Positions 1 to 12,261 of a stretch of 64,000 nt of DNA are shown piece by piece (positions within the stretch are counted from its first letter, which is position 1; every line of letters starts with the position of its first letter). The notes under the pieces are model-generated. The model was not told the DNA's origin. It was given only the letters and a program-made list of their open reading frames with translations, and did not search any database. The translations under genes and the position numbers were made by a program. The stretch is from Clavelina lepadiformis (lineage: Eukaryota > Chordata > Ascidiacea > Aplousobranchia > Clavelinidae), in assembly GCF_947623445.1 (NCBI RefSeq), contig NC_135242.1, positions 6,076,001 to 6,140,000 on the forward strand, read 5' to 3'.

Positions 1-1
1 T

Positions 2-3000
2 CCAAATTCGAGAAGTGTTTCAGCCCCGCATACGCCTAGCGGTTCACCAACGGACGAGGTGATAGGCTTGCAGTCCACCGGCTCCACTGGGAATATCCCC
101 GAAATAACGAAAACAACTGCCTCTTTCAAAGAAGCAGTCACGAGATCCCGATCATTGGAACCAAATGCACGCCATAGGAAATTTGATAAAGAATTTCTTG
201 AGGTTCATCAGGAGGAGAGAAAATGGTTTAAAAAGCGGATCTTTGGCAGCAGCACCTCCATAAACAAACCCACTTTTTATCGGCCATCTCGATGTAGAGA
301 TGCAGTCGGTGAGATGAATATAAAAGGCAAAGAACCGCAAATAACAACGTCGGACAGCTCAACCAATCTGAAATTGTGGTTTCTAAAGCATAACCATTTG
401 GCACAAGTTAAATTCAATCACGGTAAAGGGCACAAAAACGCGATTGATGAGTTCAAGTGGAAGGTAAGATTTCAACTAAGTACTCGGGTCCTTCTAGTTC
501 TGATAGATTTCAGTTGCGCTATAGTAATCAGTAATCAGTTTTAGTTTTAGCGGAATTCTTTTTGCCTCTAATAGAATTCTTTAAGCTTTCGGGCATTGTT
601 GTTTCGCTGATGCAACTTCATTTCCTCATGTAGACCTTTATTTACACGAACCCTAAAGTAAACTAGAGTAGGTAAGATTTGCTGATCACAGGTGCTTTAA
701 CCATAGATGGGGAGTACCGAACTACTTTTTTCAAGAAATTTCAGTAGGTCCCGTCACTCGGTACTTTTCACGTGATAATTTGAAAATTTTAACAATTATG
801 TTGTTAAAAATGCATGTTAATTAATTCTTAATACCAATTTTAGAATCTGTTGCTCTTTTTTAAACCAGTAATGTCAAGTAAAATTGCCAGCGATTGAGGT
901 CACATATGTGTTGACCTGGAGTAACCTTTACCGGGGGCATAATAGTGGCAAAGATTGCATTTGCAGTAGCATCGTTTATACAAAAAGTACCGGCACCGAG
1001 TATTGACTAAGTACCAAACTATTTTGAAATAGTACCGAATACCGGAATCGTCGGTACATTTTTTGCCAAGTACCGATACCGTTACCGACGGTACTTTCAA
1101 AGTACCGACTGCCCACCTCTGGCTTTAACACTCCTCTATCAAAACTCAGCTAATTTCTTGCCTGTTTTCAGCCAATCAATAACAAAGGCTGGCGTGTGTG
1201 GCGTCGTGATGAGCTAATTCTCTCGTGATTTGTCTGCTAGTGAAATCAAACTACTTCCTTCTTATGGTTTCACCGATTGTTACTGCATCCTTGATAGACA
1301 TACCGCACACAGTATTACAGTAACAACAACCCTTTCAGTATGCATCTTGCCACGTTTCAATTTTAACATCAGTTTTCGTAGCGTTGACTCATGTTACACC
1401 ATACAGCGCTACATTGTAATACTTTTTCATAACTAGGTGTATAGTTACATCACAAACCTTTATAAGGAGATTTCGCCATCGTGGTGCCGTGTCTGGTGTC
1501 TGCGAAACGTGAAAACTCCCTGAACGGGGTTGAGAGGCGGTATAAAATGCGTTTTGTATGCAAGAGCTCTTCAGCGGTCAAACACTTGTTGTCTTTTATT
1601 CCTGCGGTTTTTGTAAGTGAAGGCAACAAGCTCAAATCCCGCTTACATATCACGGCAAACGACGAAGCTCGCTCAATCGGTTCCAACTTTATTCCAGGCA
1701 CCAGCTAGCGAACGAAATAGTTTGGAAAATACAGCGAGGATACCCAGCGCAGGGTCGAGTAGTGGACAACTTCCAGCGGGACAGGTGTTGGAGCAAATGA
1801 TACTGCCCGCAATGGCAAGCCAACTGTCAACTGCATATTCACAAGGTATGGCTTCCCCATGGTTTATATTTTTCCACATGTTAACCTTGTTACCAGAGTT
1901 ACTAGACATATAGATGGTATTCTGTATGTCCTCCCTTTATGGCGGTAGGTAGAAAGTTATCTTACGTGCTTGATTAATATTTGTGTAACGATGTTTACGA
2001 TATACATGGTTGCCGAAATCCCTGTTGCTTTATTATGACTTATGATTAGGGCCATTTTTATTTTGACCTAAAAAAAGTTTTTTTTGACTTTATTTTTATC
2101 AAATTTTGACTTTATTTTGACCTAACAAAATTGCTTATTTGTAGAGGCCACAGTTCTTCCTCCAGTTACCCAAACATAATATTTTGTCGATTTCAGACCC
2201 AAACGTAATATTTTGTCGAAAAGTCAAGGTGTTTTATGGATTATAAAAAGTGCGTCGTGTTTTTTGGCGTTAGATTTAGGTAGCTTGTGTTATTTTGTCC
2301 TTGTGAAAAGGGCACTTTGCCTCGATTTTCTCCGAATGGTAAATTCTAATAAACAGCAAATTAAACAGGGAAGAAGTAATGTAACCCCCTTCACGCGGCA
2401 TAAGGATTAATTTATTTAAATACGTAACAATGAATAAACAATGCACAATTTGCGATAAAAGTTACTGCTGATCCAAGTGGGCATTGTGACTTATTTCCTG
2501 CTTTTATGGGTTAATATGGTTTAATTGTGTCGCAGTTCCTGATTTACAATGCTTCCAAGAGGATTTTTACAAAAATTACTCTCAAGAAACACAATAACTT
2601 TGTCAAAAGCCATAATTTGACAAATTTTGACTTTATTGAAAATTTTGACTTTATTTTGACCTATAAACTTCTTAGAAACAATCCCCTAGGTGCTGAAAAC
2701 AATTTTATTCTTTGATTCGTGGTCAGACGAGGTCCTTAAAAATTTTTGACTTTATTGACTTTTGCGGGCTCTACTTATGATGCAATTCTGTAAGTTTGTA
2801 ACCAAGCTAGATGTGTTTCGATTTACAAGGCTAGTCCCGGATTTCGACATGATATATTAACCAAATTAAAAGATCCCTTGTGTTTTTGGTACCTGCGATG
2901 TTTTAAGGCCCTCAAACCGACGTAGGTAAATATTTAAACAAACTTTAGCTTTCAAAATCTCCCTCCCTGTTAACTCACGCGTGTCATTTGCTAGCGAGCA

Positions 3001-6000
3001 ATATATAAATTGGACCCTTAACTGAAGATTTTATTTTCAATCTCACTATCCACTTCGAAAAGCAATGTAAATGGCGTATTGGTTTCGTATGGGAAGTTAT
3101 GTCTCGTTGGCCGGACCCGCAAACGGTAATACGACTCTTAGGACAGAATCCGAACCGAGATAGAACCAAACGAGGTGGGTAGACGATGTAGTCTTATTGT
3201 GACTGGTGAGTCTCGACTTGTGTACAAATGCAGAATATTTTAGTGGGTGGTGAAGATTAACCAGTACTTTTACTAGACTGTTGGCCGATCAAAGCCTTTA
3301 ACATCATAAGTATAACTGTAGCACGTGATGCCTTTAGTAATTGTTATTACAACTTATTAGCGTCTATTCTGGACTAGGTAGCTAATTGTTTTAAGCATAT
3401 TTGCAACTTAGCTGTTAATTTTGAGCTTGAGAACCGTTGTAGGATTCGTAGGTTGGCGCCTTTATAGTGAAAATTGAAACAGTGTGTGTGTATTTTAGTT
3501 TCTATTTTTGTTGTGGTACACGTTGAGATTTTTCTTTTAAAAGCACCGGTGCATTTTGTACAGTAATTTGGCAAATCTTATAGCCACGGTTTTAGCTCAT
3601 AAAAACGTTTTTAAGTTTTAACTTTAACGTCTCAAGTTAAAGTACACAACAATTCTAACTTCCAACCGAAAATTTTCAGATAGTTCATCGTTAACTTCAT
3701 ACGACTCCGTGGATGGTTCACCTGCGAACGAAGAGAGAAGCAAGCAATTGACAGAACATTATAAACAGAAGATAATCAAGACAAGGTGACGCAGAAATAT
3801 TATTTGAACTCTTGTGATATACCTTATCATTGGGCAACGGCGGTAGAAGTTTATTTTGCGTTCTGTCTCTAACTTTGTGTCGTATCTCCAACCATCACCT
3901 GATGCATTTCAATTTTAGCGAACAAATAAAGACGGAACAATCTACGCGAGATGATAATGTCGCGGAATACCTTAAATTGGCAACGAACGCCGATAAGCAG
4001 CAAGCTGCCAGAATCAAGAACGTTTTTGAGAAAAAGAACCAGAAGTCATCGTACAATATAGCACAAGTAAGCCCATAGTCACACCTGTACTTTCACACTT
4101 ACGTCAACATCACTTTTTGTTGTAAGCTTGCAACACAAAAAGCACGTGTCACGAGTGGCTAGTTGTAACTTATAAAGTGACACAGGCCTTAAAAATAATA
4201 TCCGTGTGTATCATTCGTTTCTGTACGACTTTGTTATTTTATCGTTTTCACCCAACCTTCGTCAATCTTGACGCGATATCGGCCTCCCATCTCTCCTTAT
4301 ACCAGTGACGTAATGCTTGCTCAGTCGCCTTTAAACAAATTCACGTCAACGAGACAATACCCTCATGTCTGTACATGAACAGTGCGTGTAATACGTATGC
4401 GCAATGGGAAGGATTCGATATTGGCATAATCGGTATGGAAAGAAAATCATATTCTGACGTAATGGGCTCCACGTCGCTATTGGATGACGAGGTGTACCTG
4501 GTGAGTTGTCATAACCCACGATGGCGTAACTTTCCAGTAAAAGCTTTCAACTTTTCAGCGGTATTAATTTATGCTGTGTGGTTTCACGGTACCTTTTATT
4601 TAAAAGGTTTTCAGTCAACCAAAACAAATATAATGGTGCAATAGCAATCGCCAGTACAAGCGGATTTATCGATATATTTGGTACCAGAATACTCATCTAA
4701 AGAGCGATTATTGTTCTACTATCGTTACCTGATGGAAAAGCAAATTTGCATGTTACGTGCAACTTGCGAGTGACGTAACCTACAGTGTGGTTTAAATATT
4801 TTATAAACTTATTTTTGTCTTCGATGATACCTTTAACAGTAAAGCGTCCAAATGCAGTATGTTTTTATTCCAAACCAAACGAAGTAAGCTGCATAGGAAA
4901 AACTACGTTGTTAACATCGTTGACAAGCAGCAAACAATCCTTTGTTTGGTCCCTCTATTGATTTTTGCCTGTTGCAAGCATTTTCAGATAGCCAACCAAT
5001 ACAATAAAGATGCTCGTATAATTATCTCATACTGCAAAGTAACAGAGGCAAGTTTAACTTTTGAGTGACATACTCTTATTTATATTTCACCATCATGGCT
5101 TCAATCGAAGTTTTCTTTGCTTCAAGGAACAAAAATAGCCGCAGATTTTCGCTTTGGTGCTATTCCCCGTGGACTTCCTAGGTCGTATGATATACTTTGC
5201 CAGCTATTGCAACTAAACCTTCGTTACTCCCAAAGCAATTTTTACTAATACTAATAATTTAACTTTATCTAATAGTCCTAAATTATGGATTAGATTTGCC
5301 AGATACTAAGAAATTTTAGTATCCAATTATTGCGTATCCAGCAGTTTTTCCCAAATTTATTCTACTTTTATTGCCCATGCTAATAAATAAAAAACCTACC
5401 GGACCGCATCCCTTTTGCGTTTTTATATTGGCAACAAAATCGGAAACTGGGAGAATTGTTTAACCCAGTTGTTAACGATTTAATTCTAGTAGACATATCT
5501 TAATTGCATTGTGTTGGACAGAGCTAGACATAGGCAAATTAAATCGAACGAATTGTATCAAACCGTATATGAAGTGTGGGTGCGCCATGTTAGGTTTTAG
5601 TTGTAGATCCATTCGTATCATTAAAGGATTTGTATACGGAAGTAATAATCGTTTAGAAACAAATTATTTGGAGTTAGAGTAATACGCAGTTTTCGGTCAA
5701 TGCTACAACTATCATTCATATTCGAGTTTTTCACCCTAGTTCTCCATTGAAATGCTTGTATTAGTCAAACAAACTGGTTGACATATATTTCCGCATACGT
5801 AATATTTAAAGTAAAGGAAAAGTCACTGATGTATATTGATTTAGTGAAACTTTCTCGATAGGCATTACGCAACTCAAAGGGGATTACAACATAAGGTCAG
5901 GAATAACTCCGGATTAAGCCAAGGGGCGATTGTACTGTATGTTGATTCCAGCGGCCTACACAGACGCTATCTTGGAACGTAAACGTCCCAAACAATTCAG

Positions 6001-9000
6001 CTGTCCCCTACAGTCGTGTCTTTGTTCTCATTATTCAACACAACTTTATGGAAAAATGATTCGCTGTGCAGTGGATAGTGTTTGAGGTCTGCCTACGGGA
6101 AATGTACCTTCGTTCTACGCAGATCGGTGTAAAGTTGGAAACATGACGTAGAGTAATCTGTAATACGCGATGCAGTATTTGCGTAATGTTACCTATTTTG
6201 TCTTCCACACTTGATACGCGGTGTAGTTAGCGTACATACAGGGTATAGGGATGAAATACAGTGTTCATGTTCGCTGAAGCATTGCGAGCGTTGAAATGAA
6301 ACCCCTAGTTAGCGAAAACGTGAATGCTGCCATAGCTGTATTGCGCTCTGTTTATAGTTCTTGGATTACAGTGGCGTTGTATTTTCAAGGACTAGATCGT
6401 GGAGATCGTCGGTATTGCTATTGTTGACGCCATAATAATTTGGACAGGATCACTGGTACTTACACAAACTAGGACAAAGTAGAGCAGTTTAGTTCAGGTC
6501 AGCAGCAGTTAAACGAGGTGATTGTTTTTCGAGAAATTCTACCCAAGAGTGAAAAATGAATAGTAAAGTTTGGTCCACATGAAAATACCAGCATCAAGGG
6601 CGACGACGGCAGCCACGTCAAATCCTTCCGGAGTTCGTCGTAACAGCTTACGGACGGCGACTACTAAGCGCTTGGTTAGTTTGATTTAACACTCTCGCAT
6701 ATTTTGTATATAGCGGAATTTATGAACTTACAAATATCATGTTGGTGCATTTTCAAAGTGCTTAAGCAGTGTTCACTTTTATTGCTTCAAGCGTTTTAGG
6801 GACTTCATAAGCTCTTTCGGTTCCCTATACCAGCTATAATTCTAAGTTTATCTTTGACGTTGTGGCACCAGTTTATACGATTAGAATAAGGTTTATGATT
6901 TTCTCACCTATTACTGACGATTTGCTTCATGTGAAGCGTCGTTCTTAGATTAGTATTTAAATTTTAGAAGGTGGTATGCTTGTTCATTGGCGGGATGACT
7001 TTTCCGCCTTTATACCACCGTCACACGAAACTTGACCGCAGGGACGTAGCAACTTTGAGTATTTGTTTACCACTGTCAAAATATTATCCGGGAACCTTTT
7101 TTTATCACGATTTGTTTTCGAATTTAAGGGAGACGTTTTTGAAATTTGATTTTGTGTGATGTGAAAGCACAGGTTCTGCTTAGGCACCAATTTATTTTAC
7201 AATTATTAAAAACTTGATAAAACGGATCGAGATCTGTTTTGGTGTGACCGGGCTTTAATGTAGCCCTTTGTTGGCTGGCATTTACCTTCAACAACCTTTG
7301 ATCGCATTTAGTCATGAATTCTCATAGCTATAGTAAACTGTCATACACATCTCTTATGGTCACAACTACGACTGAGAAACTTGATATCATTTCATATAGG
7401 AAGATACATATCGCATTATTATTGCTCTAAGAAAAATGTATGATAGCATTTTGTAAATAATTTCACTCTATGCCTATTACTGTTAACTCATATTTTAACA
7501 TACACTTATTCTGTCGTAATCAACTGGATGGACTCTTTTCCAGCTTCAGAAAAAACTAGACGGATATCATCGACGTCTGAAGGAACTCGAAAATAACGGA
7601 GGTGGAAGATCCGGTCGCCTCCGTGATGTGGGAGCCAACCTGAAGGAAATATCCGGCGGAGTAGTGGACAGTGTAAAGGGCAGCTTGTCCGGCCTGCAGC
7701 AAGTATGTTTTAAACCTTGAATGTACTTAGCAGCCTTAGGTCGAACTTTTTTATTTGTAATTAAACTCTGGACTGATTTGGCATAAAATCGATTCTAGCG
7801 ATATCATGAACAAATGGTTTTTTATGATAGCCTAATTTCTGTTTTCCGTTCCTACCACTATGCATTTTTCTTGATTTGCTCCACCGTTAGTTAGCCAGCA
7901 TTTGTGAAGTTTGCTGTTAATTATTATCGTCCATATTCCCTCCTATTAAAAAAATTCAGGGAAAAGACTTGGCCTGTTCACCTGGAATATTGTTATCTAT
8001 ACAATTGCAAATTCGAACTAAGTTTTTATTATGATTTCTTATCTTTGTATAGGCAACCGGTGCCATTGTATCGAAACCAAAGGATTTAGCGTCGAAACTA
8101 AAGAATCGATTCGGAAGCAACGACAACATAAACAACATCAAAGATGACGACTACGAAGGTTGCTATTGATTTAATCTCTCATTGACTTATTACGTAATCG
8201 ATAAATCACTGCCATGACTTAATCGACTGATAAGACCCGCATTCATGACCACCAGTTGCATACGCTAACCATATGCAAATCGTATCCACAGAAAATCAGT
8301 TGCATGCTAAATTTGGAAGCACAGACGACGTCAGCTCAACGTCGTCAATAGATTACCCATCGGTACCGGACGATCCGAATCAACTGGGAAGACTCTCTTT
8401 CCCGTCTGGCTCCGACAGCCCGCCCTGTAGCCAAGTGAGCCGCCGGTTCGACAGCCAGCAAATACAGGCAGTGGCGAACCAACTGGTCACCCTTAAAACG
8501 GATATACAGGTGCGGGTCTTAATTTTTGATCTGTAGTTATTAGCGAGGCTTTTTCGTACGGACCTTTTCTCTATTTTCATTTGTTAGAAGTTATGGCTGG
8601 GCTGGGAAGAATGCATTACAGTTAGATACATTAAAGAATTGATGTTTTAGGAACTCCGTCAATCTCAAACGCAGATGGAATCTGAATGGCAGGAATGGAA
8701 AGCGCAAATGCATAAAGAGCATGACATCCTCACAAATACGTTAAACGTCGAGATGTCACGGTAGGTGACACCAAAAGATATTTACATGTTTTTGAGGGAA
8801 TGTCTGCATTAGAGTTATCTTATGAGCATTGTCATGTTTTTCAAATTTACATGTAAATTTTGAAATTTCTAAACAATCGATTTTCATCCGAATTTAGATT
8901 GTATTTAAGATAATCAACTTGAGACATGTTATTGCATTTTTAGATACGCGCGGTTGGAAAATCAATTAAACGATGTAACCGAACTTCATCAGCGTGAGGT

Positions 9001-9994
9001 CACGATGTTAAAACAAGAGCTTACCAGTATGGAGGAAAAATTGGAATATCACGCAAACGAACGGGCACGTGATATGCAGGTGTGTGACGATTGCTCTCGG
9101 TGTTCACTCAGAAGTAATTGCGCAGATATTTGCTTCACTGAGACAAAGTTTTAACACGAAGCACCTGAGGGATTTTACGTGTGGTTTAGCTCTGCAGAAG
9201 ACATTTCGAACAGCACGAGTTTGATTTACCAAGATCTTACACAGTTGTTGTTAGTGGCGTGTCCTAATCTGCTCTTAAAGCAATAGTCTTGATATTGAGT
9301 ATAATCTTCAAAATTCTATTCACACCATTGCCACGTCATAGCATTCTTTAATATAACCAGTAGTCAGCACATGTTAATTACATTTTATTCACCAAACCGC
9401 AACCTTATGAATGCACAGGAAGCAATCGAAAATTGCCAAACTCGAGTTGCGAAAATGGAACTTCAGCATCAACAGCGCGTCTCTGTTGAAGGACTGGAGA
9501 ACGCATCTGCGCGTGCGCTCATCACAAAACTCATCAATCTTCTACTTTCCGTAATGGCTGTTATTTTGGTGCTTGTTTCAACTGTATCCGGTTTATTAAT
9601 GCCTTTCATGAGATCACAAGTGGGTTTTGTTTGTCACGACTATTTTTTTAGTACTTTTAATCTGACCTTTTCCAAAGCTTAGAGCCACGTTAGTTGTCTT
9701 GGCCGTGTATAATAAAAGAGCGTAGAACTACAGATATTTTATCTTTTTGTACTATTTTCTATTTATTGCTATTAGATATGACATTGAAAATTTTGCTTCA
9801 AAGCATAGCTTTTAGCTATAGAACTTTTAGTTATTTATCGAGTTTACAGTATCTTTAAAAAGCAAGCAATTATTTTATAACACCTTTTCACACAGGGTCG
9901 AATGTTGACAACGCTAATCGTGGTAATAGCAATGATCGTAGCTTATAAAAACTGGAATCTCATAAGTGTCTGGTTGGGCTCTCTCAGAAGATGA
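2..9994 (+). CDS. TMCC: TMCC-family transmembrane and coiled-coil protein (5' partial)
   Basis: Exons: <2-463, 1698-1845, 3680-3785, 3919-4066, 7544-7702, 8053-8158, 8292-8509, 8651-8760, 8944-9079, 9419-9619, 9896-9994. Every intron is GT-AG and every phase matches, giving at least 630 residues. Family knowledge: TMCC1-3 are ER membrane proteins with long cytosolic coiled coils and two C-terminal membrane helices. Seen here: the family-diagnostic block [12 protein letters not shown] followed by [10 protein letters not shown] (exon 4), [13 protein letters not shown] and GAIVSKP segments (exons 5-6), the coiled coil ELHQ..L.QEL.SMEEK (exons 8-9), and GLENASAR then two hydrophobic helices separated by a short loop (exons 10-11). 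The first exon is open to the left edge, so the start codon lies outside. The N-terminal 200 residues are Ser/Thr-rich and variable, as in the family. The join of exon 1 to exon 2 rests on phase only. I cannot say which vertebrate paralogue is closest. Confidence 0.93.
702..1121. mobile_element. hAT-type MITE, 420 bp, in TMCC intron 1
   Basis: The element is flanked by a perfect 8-bp duplication, GCTTTAAC, at 694-701 and 1122-1129. Its ends are imperfect inverted repeats: CATAGATGGGGAGT on the left, and CAGAGGTGGGCAGT read inward from the right. Several GGTACC-like sub-repeats (AGTACCGA) sit inside both ends. The 8-bp duplication and CA-G-G-type ends are typical of hAT transposons. No transposase ORF fits, so it is non-autonomous. 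Confidence 0.85.
2047..2773. mobile_element. hAT-type non-autonomous element, 727 bp, in TMCC intron 2
   Basis: A perfect 8-bp target duplication, CTTATGAT, lies at 2039-2046 and 2774-2781. The ends are TAGGGCC (left) and TAGAGCCCGC (read inward from the right), a TA-G-G form of hAT termini. Five copies of TTGACTTTATT or a close variant cluster within about 160 bp of the two ends, as subterminal transposase-binding repeats would. Interior ORFs are short and not recognisable as transposase. Confidence 0.8.
4375..4500 (+). CDS. Candidate alternative first exon of the TMCC gene (A)
   Basis: This lies in the 3.5-kb intron between TMCC exons 4 and 5. An open frame with in-frame ATGs at 4375 and 4435 runs to a strong donor (CTG|gtgagt) at 4500/4501. 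It ends in phase 0, exactly the phase needed to join the downstream exon at 7544. The encoded peptide is polar and acidic (ends LLDDEVYL) and has codon use like an exon. Vertebrate TMCC genes are known to use alternative 5' exons, so a second promoter giving a short isoform that lacks the RDDNVAEYL block is plausible. No TATA box is obvious. No transcript evidence is available, and a chance ORF remains possible. Confidence 0.4.
6579..6674 (+). CDS. Candidate alternative first exon of the TMCC gene (B)
   Basis: This is a second potential initiating exon in the same intron, 0.9 kb before exon 5. ATG at 6579 is followed by 32 codons rich in Ala, Thr, Ser and Arg (for example [18 protein letters not shown]) and a donor TTG|gttagt at 6674/6675 in phase 0, compatible with exon 5 at 7544. 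The stretch is locally richer in G+C and CpG than its surroundings, as a coding exon or promoter-proximal exon would be. An in-frame product would begin with this basic leader and continue into [11 protein letters not shown]. The call rests on composition and phase only. Confidence 0.4.
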
Positions 9995-12261
9995 CACAGA
10001 TCTTCACATGGTCGCTGGAGCTTAGTCCACATTCTGCCATGCAAGTTTCAAGCCAATCACTCTAACGTATTACTAATGCTGCTTAATTCTTTGGGATCCA
10101 ATCCCTTCTTGCTTCCCTGTCTTTATTTATTGATAGCAGTATTGCGAACGTCGTGTGTTGTACTTGGTATGATTTTTTGTTTATTGAAGTAATTTTCATT
10201 TTCCCACTTCCGGATTATTTGTTTGAAGTTGGCCCTATTTTTAAAAAAGCTGAAATGGTACGTTGCCTTTCTATTGTACATTCTGTATCTGTATCTACGC
10301 CTGAAAACATTCACCCATCTCTTACGTAATAGGAAATTACAGTAATTGAAACGATTCTGTAAAGCACTGTGATATCACATATTTCCAGCAGCGTACATTT
10401 GTTAACGTAACCTAATTTTTCGTTCGACGCCTGTCTAAATACAATTTGGCTTCGAGAAATCATTCCCTGTTACTGTTGGTACTGTATTGAGGGTAAATGT
10501 CAACCCTTTTTTAACATACTCTGTTTTGGCTCATTTAAGCGTTACTACTGTTTGCCTGTAATCTCAACGTTCAATGTGTCCCGAATATTGCGACCCAGTG
10601 AGGTGAATTTGCACTGTACAGTAAACACTCCGTTTTGCTTCATGGTCGTCGTCGGTATTCTAATTTATGCAATTGATTCGAAGCTACCTTAAACACACAT
10701 CGTACGATGTTTCCTCTAAATTTATCGCATAATTTGCGTTGTGGTGTGAGATTCCAGAATGCAATATTTGTTGGTGATTGACATTTTTTGTTATAACCGT
10801 TGTTATAGGCCTACTTTGTTTATAGTGTTACTGGAAACAGTTTAAGTTTATTGAAATGATTTTGCCCATTCAAAACCAAGCTTCATTTGAACTTTAGTTA
10901 TTTCCTGGATTCATAGCATGCGAAACACAGAAGAAGAACAGTTTTCAAAACTAAATTTACTTTGTGTTTTTTCACTAACAGCAAATGTTGAAAGTGTTTC
11001 GACCTTTGCTGCCAACTGATAAATCGTCTGCCAGTAACGTTTCTTGAATAACTGCATTAACAAAGTAACAACGTTTATACTTGCGTCGTGCACTTTGAGT
11101 ACATGAGGCTATGTGTTGACACCTGGTCTATCCAAGTACCGTATAGTAAAGTTAGCAAATGTAGCACGGATTTCACATAGAAAAGGACTTAAAATTCGAT
11201 TTCCTTAGCTGGGAATGATCACGTTTAAATACGTTATGGTCCTTGCTATGGATAATCCGGGTACTTAAACCTAACTAAGGATCGCTGTAGTCTCACGAAT
11301 GACTAACTTATCTGCACCATAAAACCTTCTCTGGTATGGATTATCCAAAGCAAAAAGGATTACGTTTAAAATGAGTATTCCAGGATTATTAATCGCATTT
11401 TCGCCCATCAATGCGAAATCTGTCCCACATTTCCTTGCATTTGGCGCTTGCAAAAAGTGAATGCAATGGTTTTGGTAAACCTTTGTTCAATGGGGCTAGA
11501 TCCTAAAACATTCCTGGAATACAAATTCATCAAGTTTTTAGTGAAAGCCTAACTAATTCATACACATTTACTTATTAAACATTAAGCAATTTCTATGAAT
11601 CTAGCAAAAATGTGTTAAATCTCCTTGTAAATGGGGTTAACATTAATTTTATCTCTGTTAACAAAGTTTGTTAATTCCACGTCCAATCAATAAAACAATT
11701 TTCTGATATAAGCAAGAATTACAATAAAGTATTTCATGCGAAAACAGTTTGACATTATTAATGTAAAAATAAGTTGATAAAAATTTTGATTTTTATGATT
11801 TTGATCAAGTCGCGCGAACGTTTAAATTAAGTCAAGCGAAACGACTCACGTGACAAAAACAGTTACACAATATAAACAAGAATTTTGAAGTTGAATGGTT
11901 AACGTACGGTGTATGCAGAAGAAGATTAGGCTTATAAAGAGGTATAACTTTGCTTTTTGCATCAAAAATCTGCACTTACGTTGCAAAAAAATACAGAAAA
12001 AGGCTGGGTTTATTTTGTAGTTGTTAAAATCAAAATTTGCTTGGGCTGTTTTTCACTGACTGACAATTTTTTCTTTTGTAGCCAATAATAGGGTTAAGCT
12101 ATTTAAGTGCATGGATGTACACATAAGCTATTTCCGATGTTGATAGCCTGCCTTATAGTTCAATAAGCTATAGTTACCTGAAAAGCAGAAAAAAAAGAAA
12201 TAACTTTCTTCTGAAGAATTTCTAATTTTAGTCTTTCAAAGTTCCAAAGTTGCTCATTGAA
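9995..12261. other. Intergenic: TMCC 3' UTR and RTTN upstream region
   Basis: No coding exon is supported here. The first part is probably the TMCC 3' UTR, since canonical AATAAA signals appear only at 11689 and near 11724. The last few hundred bases before 12262 must contain the RTTN promoter, but no TATA box or other core motif stands out. Confidence 0.5.
11689..11694 (+). terminator. Possible TMCC polyadenylation signal
   Basis: AATAAA lies 1.7 kb beyond the TMCC stop, with a second AATAAA about 35 bp later. These are the first clear plus-strand signals after the gene. The assignment is positional only. Confidence 0.35.
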
